This document shows positions 1 to 10,788 of a DNA stretch of 64,000 nt, in pieces (positions within the stretch are counted from its first letter, which is position 1; each line of letters opens with the position of its first letter). Position numbers and translations under genes: made by a program. The notes below the pieces were generated by a model that saw nothing but the letters and a program-made list of their open reading frames with translations, did no database searches and had not been told where the DNA came from. The DNA comes from Pisolithus tinctorius (taxonomy: Eukaryota; Basidiomycota; Agaricomycetes; Boletales; Pisolithaceae): the NCBI GenBank assembly GCA_024663395.1, contig JANFAH010000096.1, forward strand, positions 62,001-126,000, written 5' to 3'.

Positions 1-1641
1 GCTAAAAGCATATCACCCGGGAGGCTCTGGAGGATGCCGGTATCGATCGCAACCTCCTGGACCATCGTAGTGGGTGCAAGGTCAAGGATCCTTGCACCAT
101 CAGTGGGAACGACTGCTTGATGACTCGTAATTGCAAAGCCGACAGCAGAGGGGCGGGAGGGTCCAGGTGCATCGGGTGAGGAGTGTGGCAACGGGTACAG
201 GCGCTGCTGTAAGGCCTCGACAACATCGGCAAGCGTCTGCAACTCGGTCCGGGTATCTGCAAGGGCCCGTTGGGTATCGGCAAGGTCGCGGCGGGTATCG
301 AGGAGATCTTGTACCGTCTCCATATGCTGCTGCCGCAATGCTGCTATCTCCTCTTCCATGCGCTCCATGGGGGTGGCATTGGGCGTCACTGGGCGCGATG
401 GGGTAGTGAGGCGGCTTTGGGATGTTGCCGCCCGCCGAGATGCTGGGCTTGATGTCTGCCGACCTGACTGCCGCCAGGATGGAGTGACAATGACCACTCC
501 ATCGAAAACTATGTTAGGCTCGAATAAGAATAGCGGATTGATGGAAATGGAGGACTTACTTTGCCTACGGGAGGTTGGAGCGGCCGAGGTGGTTGCCTTA
601 CCAGCGGCGGGTGTCATACCTCTAGTGGCTGCATGCCGCTTGCAGGTCTGCCGCGCAGGAGTGGTAGGTTCCGAGGATATCGTAGCTGATGGCCCTGGTG
701 AGGGGCTTTGAGGACGGTGTCAGCTGGGGGGACGGTTGGCTGCGACAGTTTGGGGATGTTCCACTGCTCCATCAGACGCCTCAGTTACAGCGCGACTGCG
801 GGGCCACCTTGACTGCGACCACGCAGCCTTCACTCCAGCGAAGATACTGCACCTGTACTTCCGGCAGCTACACTGCCAACAAGCAGAACCGGGCTTGACC
901 GCGCATGGCAGGTTTTTCTCCGTGCACCTATCGCATCGGTCTTCTTCGGCAACGGGTATATAGCCAGCAGCGGGGGTTGCAAGACCTGCAATCGAGCGGC
1001 TGCGACCGGCAGATGCTCCAGCAGTTGCTGTCAAAACGTCCGCATCACTTGCTGCTACTGACCTTGTACGCTTCGGTGGCCTTCTACTTCTGGGCCGAGT
1101 GCCTGTAGGAGCAGCGCGACTGGTTGATCGGCCGCGAGGTTCTTCCAAAGTTTCAGCAGCGGCAGGGGCAGTGTCACTTATCTGAAGCGGTTCCGATGGA
1201 ACTGCGCGCCCTTTACCCTTATCGACTGGCCGGCCAATCTGGTACCACGGATGGTCGGCGACATCAGCATCCGTTGCGTCTCTGATCTTGTCAAAGTCCG
1301 GCCACTCCTTCACCGCCATAAGCACCACCAGATCTCTCATAACCATTTCAGCAGCGATGAGGTGGGTGGGGATGGTGAATTTTGAGGGCAGTTCCTCTAC
1401 CAAAGGGCGCACACGGGTCTGGAATGTTGTAAATGCCAGAGAAAAAATAGATCGGCAGGCGACGAACCAACTGCTCCCAAATGACGTGCATAGCTTTTTG
1501 CCAGTATTGCTTGTTCCTATGGTCATGGAGTGTCAAAAGCTCCGCCATGACAATGTCTGCGGCATTAGCGACTATTTCACGTGGGAGAGCGACGGGGGAA
1601 GCGGCGGCGGTGGTTTGTGATGTTTCAGCCTGTTGGGACAT
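1..1641 (-). CDS. Hypothetical zinc-cluster-like protein with coiled coil, partial
   Basis: This gene has no function I recognise. The chosen start (1641, reading MSQQAETSQ) opens an alanine/threonine-rich leader followed by a helical segment. A second block (about 720-1430) carries a basic Arg/Ser/Pro-rich linker and a cysteine cluster at about 870-945, spaced as CDRC, then a lone C, then CWQC, then CRKYRC; this resembles a fungal binuclear zinc cluster but is not a canonical Zn2Cys6 domain. Downstream, an open frame at about 100-360 encodes a strong heptad-like coiled coil (alternating LADT and RTEL motifs) and runs off the left edge, so the C terminus is missing. The reading frame changes near 1455 in a T-rich stretch, which may be an intron or a one-base defect. 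It is transcribed divergently from the gene at 1860. Related cysteine-cluster proteins are, from memory, expanded in Agaricomycetes; a DNA-binding role is inference. Confidence 0.5.
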
Positions 1642-1859
1642 TTTTGTGGAAGTTGGGTACTGGTGTGAGAGCGATGCAGTCAATTGATCGTTGACAATTG
1701 CATCGGCAGCGCAGCTGCATTTTATATTTTCATAAACCATTGTGCCGGCATCAACACTGGCCGGTAGACAAACAAGCCCAAATAGCCAAACCCGACATTG
1801 TGACATGATGGAACAATATTTCAATCAACTTATCAACATTCTACAGATCGCAAAGTATC

Positions 1860-2900
1860 ATGGAGCAAAAGTCAGTAAGATGGAGGCCGGGCAGTCCAGA
1901 CACTCGATGTAAGTAGTCGTTAAAACATAAAACTGTCAATAACCTTCGCCAGTCATCTCCCCGTGGAAGAAACCTTGGGTATTGCCAGGTGCCGATGATA
2001 CAGATATGGCCGTCGATGAACCGGAATTTCTACTGTTCGGAGCGGCCGCGAATGCCCCAGCTTGGGGCTATCAGCTAGGATCGCCATCGTCCTCCATGCC
2101 GCCGAATGCCGGCCCTTCCTGGCCATCGCTCAGCATGCTTGCACCATCTTGGGACTCCCCACCACTTTCGCCGGAGGTGTGGCCATCTCCTTCCGATCAA
2201 CAATGGGAGTCGCGGCAAGGAAGTCATTCCATGCCATCCTTGGCCGCCATTGCGCCCAGCTGGGATTCACCCACATCTTCCCCGGCAGTCTCACCCCCAC
2301 CTAGATCGTTGCCAGCATCCACACGCTTTGCCCAGACTGTGCCGTGTCCCCTGGAACATGCACGTATGGATGAGCGGTTAGATGGTGCAGCAGCCGGCGG
2401 GCCGCAGCCCATCCCGGCTACATCACGGCAACCATCTCCGGAGCCTACGGCCGCCGATGCCGCCACTTGTGAGTGCCATGTCATCTCTTGTTGCCGCCAG
2501 TATTAAGTGGATTAGCTCGCTTTTCCACGCTCCAACGATTCACCAGCGACTTGGGTATACAAGGAATTCATGATGAAGGGCCAATTACAACATGTAAGTG
2601 GTTTATGATATCCCTCACATACATATCAATCATCCGGCAGTGGAAAAAGCACGGCGGCTTGCGGTTCTTCTCGCAGGACCGGCTGATGAGCACCCGCCCC
2701 ATCTTAACACCACCACCGATGGGCCAATTGTTGCGGCCTACAACCACTACAGCAATACATTGGTGGAATCAAGCATCCGATTTCGTCTGTTGCTTTCAAG
2801 GAGAGCGCAGCTGGCAAGGACTCAGCAATATATACAAGATTTGATGACCAGCGATTGGGATGGTGAGGATGAATTGGAACTGGATGAGGATTTATTGTAA
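1860..2900 (+). CDS. Hypothetical proline/serine-rich protein, multi-exon
   Basis: I do not recognise this family. Exon 1 is 1860-1908 and a 44-bp intron (1909-1952, donor GTAAGT, acceptor CCAG) joins in frame to a segment containing PWKKPWVLPGADD. Exon 2 runs to about 2468 and is rich in Ser, Pro and Trp, with an internally repeated APSWDSP motif (two copies about 40 residues apart). Later exons end in a charged helical tail with an acidic C terminus (DGEDELELDEDLL) and a TAA at 2898-2900. It is divergent from the partial gene at 1-1641 (218 bp between start codons) and convergent with the gene at 2907-5165 (6 bp between stops). The short spacings and its place in a transposon-rich zone suggest an accessory gene. 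Middle exon boundaries are approximate. Confidence 0.45.
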
Positions 2901-2906
2901 TTGTAG

Positions 2907-5165
2907 CTATTGGTTGTCAAAATCTAGTATCACATTCCATCGCCATGTAAAATATGAATGCTCACATCGCCTACGTTTCTTGGAGGGACTAGGAGTAGGA
3001 ACATCATCATCAGGCCACTTTGGTGCCTTCCGCACCCGTTTTGATTGCCGCATACCGCTCGCATTGTCTATGCCGATCCGGTGCGTGGGCACTAGAATTG
3101 AGAGATGAGGTCAATCAACAATTCAGCGACCATGGCACAAGTACTGACTCATCGATGGAATGGGCAACTTGCGCTTTGAATCTTTCTGTTTATGGGTGCT
3201 CTTGATAGTTGTTGGCACTGCCAAAGGTTCTGCTGGCTGGAGAGAATCAGGTGAATCGTAGCGGCGGCCTTCTGTCATAGGTTGCACGGCGCTCGAGGTG
3301 CTGCCCACAACCTGTGGCCAGGCGTTTGGTTGTTCCTTGCCAATGGCTGAAACATATCCGCCATTAAGGTTAACAATATTCGGCTGTTGTGATCCCACGG
3401 GCTTACCAAATGGCCGGCAGGTGTCGCCCTCAGCCGCTCGGGATCCGGCAATCCGCCGCTGGGAGTCCGGCAATGCTACTGCCTCTGCGGCATCTTCATA
3501 CACCGTGCTTGTACACGTACCATCATTTCCATTTGACGGCAATGTTGATGGTATTTGTTGGTGATTGGATTCATCGTCCGAATCAGACCCTACAACTTTG
3601 TTCCCCATTAGATAATATTGCCGGACATTTAAGTTCCAGATGCATTCCTTCATACCTGTTTGCCGTTGCTGCTTCCTCCTACCCCGCATCATTCTATCCA
3701 TCGTCCTTTCGCCTTCTGAGTTGTCTGGGGCCCCATCCAAATCCTGCATCGCGCCCATCCTCACTCCACTTCTGTCGGCCGCTGCCACCGGCATTCGGAG
3801 GGACCCTCCGGCATCTCGCCACTTCTTGAAGCTGAATATATTGTTGGGATGCCGCTCTTTTCGCTCTTGCCACCATTCCAAGATTGCTGTCAACTCGTCC
3901 TGGGTAAGTCGGCTTGGCTCTTTGAAGGGAACCTCAGGTGGCAGAAACTGTGGTGCAATATAAAGCACAGTGTTGGTCATTATTGCACTCCATGGCACAG
4001 TTGCCTGTGAATTCCCGCAGGCCTTCCCTGTAATGCATGTCAATGAACAGTATTTCTCCTATTGTTGTACATACGATAGTGAAATGTCACAAACGTCTGC
4101 ATGATATCCTTCAACTTCGGTGCCCGCATATCCAATATGTTTGGGATGTATGGCGTGCCGTTGTTGCTGACTGGCAGGACGGTTTTAGGTTTCCCGTTTC
4201 TCTTTCTCGGCCGTGACTGTGAAGTGGCATCTTCGTCTGGTGACTCGGCATTGGTGCCGCCATTTCCAAATGCCGTTCGTGCATACTTTACAAATTTATC
4301 CCGGCACTCGTCCAAATCCTCAAATAATTTGCCATTACCCAATTCATCGTTAAAATCATGTCTGGAAGAGTTGGTCAAAATCTGGCGGTACTTATCTGCA
4401 CAAAGAACAAATGCCTCATGCTCCAACTATCACCTCTCCATTGGCATCTTCCCATGCTGCCATCACTACCACCCTGGCACCACACCGCTTCCACATTTCC
4501 TTAGCAAATTCCTCAGCATATTTACGGCCTTTCTTCTCTGCGGCTCTGTTTCTCGTGAGTGACAGGCAGCATTTCCAAATGGTACGTACTCCGACTGAAC
4601 ATCCCGAGGTGGCTGCCGCTCATTCCATTCTATGGCCAATGCCTCTGCCTCTTGTATCTCCTCGGCAGTAAGGGACTTCATGACGGTGTCGACGGCCTTC
4701 TGATAAGACTTGATCATTTCTGCGGATCCCTGCTTGATCCCGGCTTCTTCCAACACTTTGTTGATTGATTTCTTTTGATGGTGCATGACCACCTTCCTCA
4801 GAGTCCAACCGCCACCATATTTGATTAGCGCTCGTCGACTACGGCTCTGGCCGTGGTTGTACAACCAAGTCTGAATTGCCTGGAAATGGTAAGGACATGC
4901 CGGGTCATCAATGGCAAGCATGGCATACCTTCTTCTTCCGAACCCATTCATGTGTTTTCAGCGTCACATTCACATCAAGATTCTTTATCTTGTTTCTGAG
5001 GGTTAACATGATAGAGCTCCTCTTGTTTCAGTCAGCATTTTTCCATGACTCTAGCTCGGCCTCTAGAATCTCAATTTCGGCCGGCTGAAGACTGGTCCCC
5101 TTTTGTGGTGGGGAGGGTTCAGTGTCGTTGGAGAAAGACTCACTTTCATAGTCACTGGATGCCAT
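2907..5165 (-). CDS. Conserved hypothetical protein of an expanded Agaricomycete family, likely decayed
   Basis: No known function. The chosen start at 5165 opens MASSDYESESFSNDTEPSPP. The body contains an AIQTWLYNHGQSRSRRALI segment, a helical block with KAVDTVMKSLTAEEIQEAEA, a block ending WEDANGEVIVG, and a block reading ILDMRAPKLKDIMQTFVTF. It then continues through an ACGN.QATVPW segment and a WW/KFKKW-like segment into a basic tail with KRVRKAPKW and a KKRRR nuclear-localisation-like run. These blocks follow one another across several 40-60 bp introns in the order I remember for a family repeated many times in mushroom genomes. An in-frame TGA at 5028-5030 interrupts the N-terminal exon, so this copy may be a pseudogene unless splicing removes it. 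It lies next to the KDZ element; membership of a mobile unit is inference. Confidence 0.5.
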
Positions 5166-5659
5166 TGAGGGTGGAGGTGGTTGTGCGCAAATTTTTTGGG
5201 GACAGCTAGTATGATGTTTGTCAAAGAGAATAGACTTTTCCGGCATTCTCCCATGTCAATGAAGGTTACATTCCAGTGTCTAGTTCATTCTTGCATGCCA
5301 GTTGATCAGACAGTTTCCCAAGATGGCTAAGGTTGTTAGTCAATCATGAGATTTCCATCCCTGAGCCACGTGCAAAGGCAGTGCCTCTCAGACTTCATGG
5401 ATCTGAGATATTTGGTAATTGGGCAATGTGCATTGAGATGCTGTGGATGGTATAGGCACTATGGGTATGATGTAGGACAAGGTGTTTTGCAAGTGCTCAT
5501 TCATTTCATTGATCTCTGGGCAATGTGCCGGTGCCAGCACTGAAATCATGTGCCGGATCCTAAGACAACATGACCATAGTTGGTGGTCAGACCTTGCTAG
5601 CACGTGTCCGCTGCATGTATTTGTTGTGATCAAAACCCTTCTGCATTGCAACATTCATC

Positions 5660-8600
5660 ATGGGGAAGTCAAAGATTGCACCAGCGGGACCCACTACAAG
5701 AGTGACCCAGGTGACCTGGCAAAGAGTGAAAACCACCCGAGGATATAGGGATAAGATGGTAAAAGTAGCACCCAGAAAGCGGGTGCCAGGCCATGCAACT
5801 CAGCCTCCTGTGCGGCCTGGCTCGGTTATCCTGGATCACCCAGACTGCCTGTTGGATGATGTGGGTGTACAACTGCCTTGCAATAATGATGAATTGCCTG
5901 CAACACCTTCTAAACCTCAGAAAAGTCAGGTGTGTGGAATGCCGCATTGCCCAACAAACCTGCAATGACAGTGTCACACAATTGTAGAATAGTTATCTGC
6001 AGCAGTGGTTGCCACACCAACAGCATTATCTAGCCATCCTGTTGGACATGGAGGCCCCACCTGAGCCAAGGGATTGTATCCTGTGTGGAGCGGATGGCAT
6101 TTTCCGGTGCACTGAGTGTGCCCATCGGCCGGTCTTCTGCACCATGTGTTGCCAGGCAGAACACAAGCACTGGCCATTCCACAGGGTGGAACAATGGAAT
6201 GGAACATTCTTTGAGGAATCATCCCTGCAGCTGGTAAGCAGCTCAATCATGAGGGTCTTTCCTGTATTTACCATTCAGGCCGGTTTGGTACTGCATGTTG
6301 GGCATGGTGGGAAGCACTGCCCAGCCGGTGGTTGTTCAAATGATGAAGTCACAACTGAGGAGGAAGATGATTGGGAGGATGTGGATCAAGATGGTTGTCC
6401 ACCGAATCTGCAGGCCCCAAAGAACCGAAGCTGTCTAATTGTCGTGCACACCAATGGAATACACTACTGCAATGTGCAGTATTGTAGATGCCCTGGGGCG
6501 GACGATTCACACATACAGCTGATGCAGGCTGGGATGTTTCCTGCTACCACAAAGGCCACAAGGACTGCATTTACCTTCCAAGTACTTGATGACTTTGTTC
6601 GGGACAATGTGGAATGTGGTACCTCAGCGATGAATTTCTACAGCAAACTTCGCCGCATAACCTCCAATGCTTTTCCTCATCTGGTGCCAGTGCGTCCTAT
6701 TTGTTGAATTGTCTCACTGCAACATGACTCTTAGCTGGATAATAGGATAGGTACAGGGAACTGCTGAGAGTTGCTAGGATGTGGCGGCTCCTGAAACTAC
6801 TGAAATGGCAGGGATCCCACATGAGTGCAGAGGATGCCGGCCCAGGGGAATTAGTGTTATTCTGTCCGGCATGTCCCCAACCTGGCATCAACATTTCGGA
6901 AGATGCAACAGACTATTCCCAGTGAGTGATACCATGAACACTGCTATCCATTTATACACTGTGTAATCCAGTTGGACACTGGCAAGAAGCTTGGTCATGG
7001 ATGGGAATTTCAAGGCAGAGCATATGCATCCAAAGGATGCTGGCAGTGAAGCCTGGTTGATGGATGGCAAGGGGTACATGGTCGCATCACAGCCATACAA
7101 GGAATATTTGAGCAGCACTAAAAATGTGGTTGAGGTGAGTGATGTGTAGGAATGTATTACCCAATGCACTGATCACACTGCAAGATCTCGGATTGCAGCA
7201 ATCATCGGGCAGTTAATCAAGCAAATGCCAACTGGCAGCAGCTCGCATCTACAGGAATAGGTGGATGTGCCTGTGCGCAGCATGGCTGTTTTGTGCCGCA
7301 TGCAATGGTCGACTTTCAGAAGGGCGAACAGTATGAATAACCTTGTAACAATATATGCCAATATTGACATCAGCATCACAGGCAGGTTAACATGGACTAT
7401 GCACTTGTGCATGCCATGAGGCATGGCACAGTCCCTGGCCAGCAAGTGATACATTTCTATGATATTAACTGCCAGTATAGCAAAGGTTTAGAACGACGGC
7501 TACATGCCAATGCCTATATATCCATGCCGGATGGCATGCAGATCTGCCCTGGCATTGGGTTGTGGCATGTTCATGGCCACCACACAGAATGCTTTGCACG
7601 ATATGCTCCCAATTTCATTGTGGGTGCTGGCCAGGTGGATGGGGAGATCATGGAAACCTTGTGGTCCTCCCTGAATATCATTTCCCCATCTGCTAGAGGC
7701 ATGGCTACTCCCCATCGGCAGGAGGTACTTGATTTCCAAATGAATGATAGCAATTTCCTGAAAATGGTCAGAATGCGTAAGTCTAGTGCTTCTATCAGAC
7801 ACATTTGCATGGCTAACAGGCTACAGCAATAAGACTCAAGCGGAAACTCAAGGTTGCTGAGGAATCCTATTTAGTGGTGGAAGGCAGGTTTGCTGATTTG
7901 AATGGTAATGTCCCACCGGCAATCAGCCAATCATGGGGGGAAGAGGTGGCAGCGGCAATGGAAAACAGGCTGTCAAGGCCGCAGGCCATGGATATATTTG
8001 AGGTCAGGCTGCAGAAAGGTAGGTATTGAAGGTTATCCTGGACAGGATTTGTGCTGAGTGGTATTGAAGCTCCCTCTGCAAAGGCAATTGAGATAGATTT
8101 ACTGGCCATCCCCCAGGCAGGGCATTCCCAGGGTATGGTGACCTGGATTGCCAAGGCATTGAAGATCGAGGAAGCACAAATCCAGCTTGCAGCGGCATGC
8201 CGGCAAATCACTTCAAGAGCAACAGAAGCTCAAACTCTCACCATTGCACGTCGCCGTGATCGTCTCCAGTCCCATATCCACAGCATTTTCGACACTGCCG
8301 AAAAACTATTTGGGGACAGATTCAAGGATGCCAAGCTGTGCCGGTCATCTCAGCCGCATGATCCAGAAACCATCGCATTGCCACTGCCATCCAATATTGG
8401 CAAAGATCATTTTGAATGATCTGGCCTGGGGTATGTTACACTATTGGAGCTGCAACTGCGGCAAGGACAGGCCAATGATTGTCTTCATGAACTGCGGCTT
8501 ATGCTTGCAGAGAAGGCAGTCATCTTTCGAACCGACATTCGCCATGGAAGTAATTACCACATGACAACACGTGCCTGGGGAAGGGTGGCCAATGCTGATG

Positions 8601-9112
8601 CAGCCATGCAATGTCATGCCACTCTGTACCGCCGGTGCTGCATTCAAATGGGCAGGTTAGGGGCCAGGCCGGATATCCTGGAGCGATACAAAGAGTTGAA
8701 TGACTCCGACCTAACTATCAGCACAGCAGTATCTGACCCAAATGCCAGAGGTCACAGAGACGATACCCTACCTTGGATCTGGACCGTGGATGTACCAAGG
8801 GACACGGCCACTAATGATTGGATGTCAGAATGTGAGAGGAGCAATCACATGGCAGCAGCATCTGAGATTTACTTATCATTTTCTCTAGTTTACAGGGTCA
8901 ATTGGCTCCGGATGAGAGCGCTGCGGGATAGGTGGAAGGAGGAGGTTCAGCTGTTGAAATGTGAGCAGGAGTGGACTAAAAACTTTTTTGAAAACAAGGT
9001 AAGATTTTGGACTGGCAGAAAGGTTGCCGCATTGGCAAAGGGACAGGCCGGGCCGGCATGCTATGCCGCACGCCAATGCCAGATGTATGGCAGATTAGCG
9101 TGTCTTCTGTGA
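5660..9112 (+). CDS. KDZ (Kyakuja-Dileera-Zisupton) transposase with CxC2 domain, one in-frame stop
   Basis: This is a DDE-type DNA transposase of the KDZ superfamily. The N terminus is basic (MGKSKIAPAG). A CxC2 zinc-binding cluster follows at about 6080-6230: CILCGADGIF, then CTEC, then CTMCC, ending in a WPFHRVEQWNGTFF motif typical of these proteins. The nuclease core then follows: VMDGNFKAEH (Asp codon 7000), HFYDINCQY (Asp codon 7461) and VDGEIMETLW (Asp 7638, Glu 7644 and 7653). I take these as the acidic catalytic positions by analogy. Three introns check in phase: 6922-6971, 7135-7184 and 7331-7381, each 50-51 bp. The C-terminal part includes QANDCLHELRL and the conserved DPNARGHRD and YRVNWLR segments. 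An in-frame TGA at 8417-8419 is the only clear lesion seen, so the copy is nearly intact. It is co-oriented with the next two genes, which fits a composite element. Confidence 0.9.
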
Positions 9113-9339
9113 ACCATTTCCATGTAGAGACCGCTAGCTGTCTGCAATGAAATCATTTTTGAGGTCTCCCAAATGATGCTGGGATTATCGATTGTATATT
9201 AGTTGGTGTAGTTGAATGCGAGGCTAGCATTTGCTGATGATTACTGCCTCGACAGCAAATGCATGCCAACACGCAAAGCCGTGGGAAAGTTGGCCAACAC
9301 TTATGTAGTATGACATCGCTTCTTTCATGCCGGTAAGTC

Positions 9340-10121
9340 ATGTCCTCAACATTCACCGTGGCCGACCTCTCCATGGCCATGCAGTACATGGGAATGAGGT
9401 TTCGTCACCTTGTCGCTGCCATGAAGAAGCTGGATTGGTCTGAATACCGGCACACCAGTTGGTATCAATATTTCCTGGCAGAAGTGGTAAGCCACTGTTC
9501 CTCTGTTGGTGCCATGTTTGATAGTGGTACAGGGTACAATGGAGCGTCTGATGGGCGTGGCATCTCGCCATCCCATCACACTTATCGTGCCGCTCACAGC
9601 CGACCGGCTGTTAACATACCTCAACAACGGTGAACAGAGTCCCCACGACATTTTAGCTTTTATCAAAAGGTTGAATCCCCGTGTCACAAGGATTAAGGAG
9701 TGCCGTGTCAAACTGGCCACTATCATGGCCCATGCATGGTGGCAGAACAACAGCGGCAAGGTGGAATTGGGATATGAGAGGAGACCGCTGAGGGACGTAA
9801 TTGCCGAAGCCGCGGAATTTTTTGCAGGAGTATCAGTAAGTGGTGGCACTATTTCGCCCGCTTTCAACTCACCCGTGGTATCAGAATGGCAGCATTGCAC
9901 TACCACTGCTTATTAATTCGCATCCATCGCCCACTGCCGAACGCACTGCACTACACGCGATGTGCACAGAAGGCTTGAAGGATATCGATCAGGAGTTATC
10001 GTATCTTTCAAAGTTAATCTTACATTCCCAGGAGCGGATGTCATCACTGGAAGCCATTACCCGATCTAAACTTGCATTACAGGTTGCATGGGTGGAGTCG
10101 GTGTCAAAGGTGCAGGAATGA
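9340..10121 (+). CDS. Hypothetical protein between transposase and dioxygenase
   Basis: I do not recognise a domain. Three exons join in phase: 9340-9486, 9533-9835 and 9885-10121. The introns are 46 and 49 bp with GTAAGC and GTAAGT donors, giving 228 residues. The sequence is mostly helical, with an N-terminal FTVADLSMAMQYMGMRFRHL block, a central RLLTYLNNGEQSPHDILAFI block and a C-terminal helix with KDIDQELSYLSKLI. No cysteine cluster, signal peptide or membrane segment is visible. An upstream exon beginning near 9263 (MPTRKAVGKLAN) is possible but meets a TGA. The open, correctly spliced frame suggests recent function. Its position, co-oriented between a KDZ transposase and a TET/JBP-like gene, suggests an element-encoded accessory protein. 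Confidence 0.6.
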
Positions 10122-10788
10122 ATATACAGCAAGTGTACATATTATCAACCATCTATAATGAGTTTCCTTTGAGGCTGGTAGCTTTACTGTATCAGAATCA
10201 ATGCCGGAAAATGTATAGGGGCATTCCCATGATCAATGGGTGTTTTGTGTACTCTACTCCCTGTGGCCCCAATCATGTCAGCGTCATTTTGGGGCCGGCA
10301 GTCTATAAAGCCATCTACCAGGTTTACAGTGACATATCCGTGATGTGCCAGTGCCATTGAACCATCTCCGGCTCGGTGCTCAACAACTGCCCATTCAACG
10401 AGGCCACTGGCGAAACAGGCTGGTAATCTGGACGTTGATTCATGTTGCCAGCAGTATCAGAAATGTGCAACCCCCAATTGGAACATGTGGAAGGGGCTAA
10501 TATCTTCAGTAATGTATACTTCAGCAGCATCCTCAGCTGTTGAAGGTTTTGTTCCAGCCGGGCCGCATCCCGGAATGCCAATGAGCCTGTAGTCCCGTTG
10601 CTGCAGAGAGCTTTCTATGCCGCATTTAGTTCAATGTTGCCGCATTAGTCGCTGCCACTGCCGTCAATATTGGCCGCACAATTGCTGCGGCCGGGGATCC
10701 GTGCCGCATGTGTTCCTTGTGTCTCAGGACGATATCCCACTTGAGGCCGGTGGATTTCCCCAGCTTCCCGAACCTGATCGCAGCAGAA

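Noticed and set aside
720..1110. + strand ORFs opposite the cysteine-cluster gene
   Set aside because: The minus strand carries the patterned cysteines and coiled coil; the + frames are shadows.
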